The notes beneath the pieces were generated by a model that ran no database searches, was not told the DNA's origin, and saw nothing but the letters and a program-made list of their open reading frames with translations. A stretch of DNA of 64,000 nucleotides from Azotimanducus sp963663145 (GTDB lineage: Bacteria > Pseudomonadota > Gammaproteobacteria > Pseudomonadales > Azotimanducaceae): positions 496,001 through 560,000 of the forward strand of contig OY760134.1 in assembly GCA_963663145.1 (NCBI GenBank). The letters run 5' to 3'. Shown piece by piece: positions 61,813-64,000 of the stretch; positions within the stretch are counted from its first letter, which is position 1; the number at the start of each line of letters is the position of its first letter. The translations under genes were made by a program, and so were the position numbers.

Positions 61813-61841
61813 ACTATAGGCGCAGAGATTACGCTTGTCAA
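61813..61841 (-). promoter_or_regulatory. Sigma-70-type promoter for the EGF-like operon
   Basis: On the minus strand TTGACA (61841-61836) and TATAGT (61818-61813) are separated by exactly 17 nt. Transcription would start near 61806, leaving a leader of roughly 168 nt before the ATG at 61638. It is one of the closest matches to the consensus seen in the window and lies in an AT-rich gap. Confidence 0.7.
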
Positions 61842-62028
61842 CAAGTTAATATAACCTAACTTTTGTAGAGCTGACGACAAAATAAGCGAAGGGATACCGA
61901 CTTCTGGAAACTTGTGGGACAGCACATTGGGAACAAGTCCATATCGCGAAAATCGAACGCTTAGAGATTTGTCGAATATAACCGCGGAGTTTTTTCGCTT
62001 CTTTTTGCTCGCTTTCAAGCTCCCCAGT
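61842..62028. other. AT-rich non-coding gap between priA and the EGF-like operon
   Basis: Together with the promoter and leader (61639-61841) this makes a 390-bp stretch without a convincing gene. It is noticeably more AT-rich than its surroundings. A 96-codon minus-strand frame crosses it but has codon use unlike the neighbours. No tRNA, repeat or strong terminator was seen. Confidence 0.5.
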
Positions 62029-64000
62029 TCAAAGGCTTACCAGCGGATCCACGTCGATCATCCAGCGCACACCGCCAGGCTTGCGAGTTGGTATATTTTG
62101 TTCGAGGTGGGATAGCGTTGCGTGTAGGGCGGTGCGGTGGTTGGCCAATAGCACGCAGGAGAATCGGTACCGGTTGGCGAGCTTCGGCGTGGGGGCGGGC
62201 ATTGGCCCGAGTACTTGGGCGCCGCGCACTTGCGAGGCGATGCGCGCGAGTTCCGCAAGCCATTCCCGAGCCGCGGCTTCCCTGAGGCTGTCGGTGCGAA
62301 TCAAAGCCAGCTTGCCAAAAGGCGGCAGTCCGGTCGCCTTTCGCTCCCCAAGCAGCCGCTCCGCGAAGACTTCATAGCCCTTTGCGGCGAGCAGGTTGAG
62401 GGCCGGATGCTCGGGGTGCAGAGTCTGAATGACAACCTCTCCCGGCAGCTCGGCTCGACCTGCCCGTCCAGCGACCTGCAAAATGATCTGCGCCGTGTGC
62501 TCTGGTGCACGAAAGTCGGGGCTGGTAAAGCCCGCGTCGGCGCCAAGCACCCCCACTAGGGTGATATCGGGGAAGTGATGTCCCTTCGCAAGCATCTGCG
62601 TGCCCACGAGTACGGCGGGTCGTCCTCGCGGGACTTCTGAAAGCTTGGCGGCGACCTGGCGACCTCGTACCACATCCCGGTCGATGCGCAGCACCGGCAC
62701 TTCGGGGAAGCGCTCGGTGACATATTCAGCGACCCGTTGCGTTCCGGCACCGAAGGGCAGCAGGTCCGTGCCACGGCACTCCGGACAGGCGAGGATTGGC
62801 TTGGTTTCGCGTCCGCAATGGTGGCAGCGAAGACATTTTGGCGTCTGATGCAGGGTCATCGGCCATTCGCAGGCGGGACACTCGGCTTTCCAGCCACACT
62901 CGGTGCATTGCAGCACCGGCGCAAATCCGCGCCGGTTAATGAAAAGCAGTACCTGCTGGCCGCGATCAAGGTGTGCCTGCATGTGGCGAAGGAGTTCGGT
63001 ACCAATGCCGGCCCGATGGCTGGCGAGGCGCTCACCGCGTATATCGACGAGCTTGAGTTTCGGTAGCCGGGCGCCCGCCGTGCGCTTGCCGAGGCGCAGG
63101 AGTTTGTAGCCGCCTTTCTGGCTGTTGACCATCGATTCCAAGGACGGCGTTGCCGAACCGAGTATCAGCGGGATGCGCAGCATCTGCGCACGCTTCACTG
63201 CGAAGTCGCGCGCCGAATAGGCGAATCCGCTCATCTGCTTATAGGAGGCATCATGTTCTTCATCCACCACGATGAGGCCAAGCCTTGAGAAGGGCGTAAA
63301 AACGGCGGATCTCGTGCCGATGAGCACTTGGGCTTCACCGCACTCCGTGCGCAGCCATGAATCTTGACGTTGGCGGTCTGTCAGATCGGAATGGCTGACG
63401 ACCACCCTTTCAAATCGACGCTCGAATCGTGCCACCGATTGCGGGGTCAAGCCGATCTCCGGGACTAGGACGAGCGCTTGATATCCACGTCTGAGTACTT
63501 GATCGATGGCCTGCAAATAGACTTCGGTCTTGCCGCTGCCGGTGACGCCCATGAGTAGGAAAACTTCGAACCCACACGCCGCGCGAATCGCATCTAATGC
63601 GGTGGCCTGCTCCTCATTCGGACTGTGCGCGGGTTCGGCCTGCCATGCCGCGTTTGATGGTGCGGCGGGTTGTTTGCGCTTCGTTCGCTTTCCGCGTTTG
63701 AGGCCGGGAGGTAAGGCGCCGAAGAGGACTTCGCCGACCGGGTGGTGGTAATAGTCGGCCGCCCAGAGCAGCAGCGACATCATCTCTTCGGAATGAACAG
63801 GTGTCTCGCGAACGATTTCTTGAATCTTCTTGAGGTCGGGAAAGGAGTCGCCTGTGTCGGCGCGTTTGACACACACTCCGAGCGTCTTGGAGTGTCCGAA
63901 GGGGACACGGAGCAATGATCCTGGTTCGGGAGGCGGCATATCTTCAGGGGTGAGATAGTCAAACAGCCGACGAATCGGTCGATTCACGGCGACTTTTACG
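62029..64000 (-). CDS. priA: Primosomal protein N' (PriA helicase), 5' end cut by window edge
   Basis: About 657 residues of the replication-restart helicase are visible. NRPIRRLFDYLTPEDMPPPE starts the DNA-binding domain; Walker A is GVTGSGKTEVYLQ, Walker B VVDEEHDASYKQ; paired zinc-binding Cys motifs lie in CTECGWKAECPACEW and CLRCHHCG; GTQMLAKGHHFPDITLVGVL and GRAGR follow in the second helicase lobe. The frame stays open to position 64000 (reading VKVAVNRPI), so a GTG at 63987 is probably not the true start. It is the outer flank of the inserted EGF-like region. Confidence 0.95.
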   Translation of the reverse strand, partial: VKVAVNRPIRRLFDYLTPEDMPPPEPGSLLRVPFGHSKTLGVCVKRADTGDSFPDLKKIQEIVRETPVHSEEMMSLLLWAADYYHHPVGEVLFGALPPGLKRGKRTKRKQPAAPSNAAWQAEPAHSPNEEQATALDAIRAACGFEVFLLMGVTGSGKTEVYLQAIDQVLRRGYQALVLVPEIGLTPQSVARFERRFERVVVSHSDLTDRQRQDSWLRTECGEAQVLIGTRSAVFTPFSRLGLIVVDEEHDASYKQMSGFAYSARDFAVKRAQMLRIPLILGSATPSLESMVNSQKGGYKLLRLGKRTAGARLPKLKLVDIRGERLASHRAGIGTELLRHMQAHLDRGQQVLLFINRRGFAPVLQCTECGWKAECPACEWPMTLHQTPKCLRCHHCGRETKPILACPECRGTDLLPFGAGTQRVAEYVTERFPEVPVLRIDRDVVRGRQVAAKLSEVPRGRPAVLVGTQMLAKGHHFPDITLVGVLGADAGFTSPDFRAPEHTAQIILQVAGRAGRAELPGEVVIQTLHPEHPALNLLAAKGYEVFAERLLGERKATGLPPFGKLALIRTDSLREAAAREWLAELARIASQVRGAQVLGPMPAPTPKLANRYRFSCVLLANHRTALHATLSHLEQNIPTRKPGGVRWMIDVDPLVSL

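Noticed and set aside
61728..62018. 96-codon minus-strand frame in the AT-rich gap before the EGF-like gene
   Set aside because: Codon use differs from all neighbours, no ribosome site or family was seen, and the promoter at 61813-61841 lies inside it.

Overview
The window looks like chromosomal DNA of a moderately GC-rich gammaproteobacterium. The evidence is TonB-dependent receptors, ubiquinone genes (ubiE, ubiB), an RlmB/RNase R pair, and the conserved block priA, SPOR protein, hslV, hslU, DUF971, ubiE, ubiB, hisE, tatA, tatB, tatC, which resembles the order known from Pseudomonas (with argS and hisI absent here). GC content and taxonomy were judged by eye, not computed. The mix of hydantoinase/oxoprolinase-type enzymes, heterotetrameric sarcosine oxidase, a sulfotransferase and secreted EGF-like proteins suggests a heterotrophic, perhaps marine or host-associated bacterium; that last step is inference.

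Region 1 (1-33854) is an accessory catabolic island. A partial FAD flavoprotein gene faces a plus-strand run of SDR, old-yellow-enzyme, hydantoin/Asp-Glu racemase-like, HyuA and HyuB genes, followed by a MalT-type LuxR regulator. Head-on to these lie an MFS transporter, a second and unpaired HyuB, and a TonB-dependent receptor; an NCS1 permease is divergent from the receptor. Next come a small membrane protein, an SDR, a Phd/PIN toxin-antitoxin pair under a large palindrome, a full-length fused 5-oxoprolinase-type HyuA-HyuB, a YeiH-type transporter, a sulfotransferase, an enoyl-CoA hydratase, a complete soxBDAG operon and an lldD-like gene. Together they suggest uptake of cyclic amides (outer-membrane receptor, then NCS1 permease), ATP-dependent ring opening, and oxidation of products such as sarcosine or 2-hydroxy acids. 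The substrates are not shown by sequence.

Region 2 (34009-38890) holds a one-polypeptide two-component system (GAF-PAS-kinase-receiver-winged helix), tRNA-Phe, an IS4-family element with a frameshifted transposase and a 9-bp target duplication, a decayed ammonium-transporter gene, and yggX.

Region 3 (38954-55384 and on to SPOR at 56036) is mostly housekeeping: rnr-rlmB-dtd, tatABC, hisE, ubiEB, DUF971, hslVU and a SPOR protein. An insert at 44073-50660 carries a beta-helix lipoprotein plus TonB-receptor pair, an orphan periplasmic binding protein and a luciferase-like monooxygenase.

Region 4 (56078-61841), inserted between the SPOR gene and priA, is the most unusual part. A full-length secreted Cys-rich EGF-like protein with a C-terminal JAMM/DUF4329-like domain is followed by a secreted helical-repeat protein gene. 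This is followed by a second copy in which the front of the EGF-like gene has been replaced, in frame, by a copy of the nearby DUF971 gene, and by a second helical-repeat gene. Three repeat families (442, 971 and 573 bp) and a sharp gene-conversion boundary tie the copies together. The layout resembles a polymorphic-toxin locus with an orphan cassette, but no toxicity or immunity function is proven by sequence.
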